DNA from: Alphaproteobacteria bacterium
GTDB lineage: Bacteria; Pseudomonadota; Alphaproteobacteria; Rhizobiales; Xanthobacteraceae
Assembly: GCA_005884855.1 (NCBI GenBank)
Contig: VAZS01000045.1
Coordinates: forward strand, 1-5,788
Reading direction: 5' to 3'
Length of the DNA stretch: 5,788 nt
Each line of letters begins with the position of its first letter. Positions within the stretch are counted from its first letter, which is position 1. Positions 5,191 through 5,788 of the stretch are shown here, one piece after another. The position numbers and the translations under genes were made by a program. A model generated the notes under the pieces. The model did not search any database, was not told the origin of the DNA, and saw only the letters and a program-made list of their open reading frames with translations.

Positions 5191-5788
5191 TCAGGCGATC
5201 TCGCGCGCGTCGCGCCGCCGATAGAGCATCAGCATCAACGGCGCGAGCCGGCGCAGCAATCCGTGCGCAATGATCGGCGAGGGCCCCGAAAGCGGCAGCG
5301 CGAGATCGCGATCCGGCACTCCGCGCACCGCCTTTGAGAGTTCATCGCCGAGCGCGATCGAAAGCGCGACCGCGCGGCCATTGCAGCCGGTCCAACCATA
5401 GGCGTCAGGTCCGAGCCGGTGAATGCGGGGTAGGAAATCGGTGGTCATTCCGACATAGCCATTCCAGACGTAGTCGAATTCGACTTGCCCGATCTGCGGC
5501 CATAACCGCTTCAGGCGCTCGGAGACGATGATCTTCAGTCGCTCGGACTTGCTGCCGGGACCAATCACGGCTCCGCCGGTCACAAGGCGATTTCGGGCGT
5601 CGTAACGCGCAAAGTAAAGTTCGCCGTGCGTGTCGGACATCGCTTGCCGGGCGGGGATGATCGTCTGGCGCGCCGTTTCGGACAGCGGCTGTGTCGCCAT
5701 TTGCCAAGAAAGCACCGGCATGACTTCGCGCGCCATCGCGGGCATCAGCAATTTGGAGAACTCGCCGGTGTAGGCGTTTGTCGCCACG
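5191..5788 (-). CDS. FAD-dependent amine/amino-acid oxidase, C-terminal part (cut by the right window edge)
   Basis: The window holds the last 198-199 residues of a DadA/DAO-family flavoprotein of the type that oxidises amino acids or glutamylated polyamines; the usual length is about 420-440. The N-terminal FAD-binding Rossmann segment lies beyond 5788. Visible motifs are ATNAYTG near the fragment start, GGAVIGPGSKSERL (71-84 of the fragment), the FDYVWNGYVGMTTDFLPRIH barrel strand and active-site region (104-123), and the C-terminal flavin-contacting GWTGCNGRAVALSIALG (131-147). The last 40 residues include a hydrophobic LLRRLAPLMLMLYRRR helix that could touch the membrane or a partner. The GTG at 5787 is an internal valine codon, not a start, because the family sequence continues upstream. 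It reads towards anbu with a 254-base gap, so co-transcription is possible but not indicated. The substrate cannot be told from this part. Confidence 0.87.
   Translation of the reverse strand, partial: VATNAYTGEFSKLLMPAMAREVMPVLSWQMATQPLSETARQTIIPARQAMSDTHGELYFARYDARNRLVTGGAVIGPGSKSERLKIIVSERLKRLWPQIGQVEFDYVWNGYVGMTTDFLPRIHRLGPDAYGWTGCNGRAVALSIALGDELSKAVRGVPDRDLALPLSGPSPIIAHGLLRRLAPLMLMLYRRRDAREIA

Noticed and set aside
5785..5787. GTG at the right edge as the start of the oxidase
   Set aside because: The codon lies inside a conserved Val-Ala-Thr-Asn-Ala segment of the DAO family, so the gene continues beyond the window.

Overview
The window (about 60% G+C by eye) looks like a chromosomal segment of an alphaproteobacterium of the Bradyrhizobium/Rhodopseudomonas type. 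The reasons are the form of GroES/GroEL, a Usg-family protein, an HrcA/CIRCE operator combined with an alphaproteobacterial RpoH-type promoter, and an Anbu proteasome-like peptidase. No RNA gene, CRISPR array, insertion sequence or phage gene is visible.

Layout. Positions 1-851 (minus strand) carry the groES-groEL heat-shock operon; groEL is cut by the left edge after 165 residues. Positions 852-1231 are a 380-base divergent intergenic region. It holds a groES promoter candidate (CTTG, 18-base spacer, ACTATGT), a good CIRCE operator at 896-922, two nested perfect inverted repeats over the -10 region, and further CIRCE-like arms at 983-1009 and 1057-1083. On the plus strand follow usg (1232-1516), a 121-base spacer with a perfect 8-bp hairpin and a 12-bp palindrome, and a cupin protein with a long basic N-terminal tail (1638-2183). 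The cupin gene converges on a minus-strand group: a CNT-family nucleoside transporter (2227-3477), a short-chain dehydrogenase/reductase (SDR) with an abnormal C-terminus (3500-4171), and the proteasome-like peptidase Anbu (4190-4936). After a 254-base gap comes the C-terminal part of a DadA-like FAD-dependent amine/amino-acid oxidase (5191 to the right edge, minus).

How the genes fit together. GroES/GroEL form the chaperonin and appear to be under both RpoH-type activation and HrcA repression. The anbu-SDR-CNT genes read in one direction with gaps of 18 and 22 bases and are probably co-transcribed in the order anbu, SDR, transporter. That places a self-compartmentalised peptidase homologue next to a nucleoside permease, instead of beside its usual partners (ATP-grasp, alpha-E and transglutaminase-like proteins).

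Most worth a second look: the SDR gene, whose last ~40-50 family residues are replaced by an unrelated tail ending in a small direct repeat at the transporter start; the Anbu gene, whose true ATG start directly exposes the catalytic threonine; and the crowded operator region upstream of groES.
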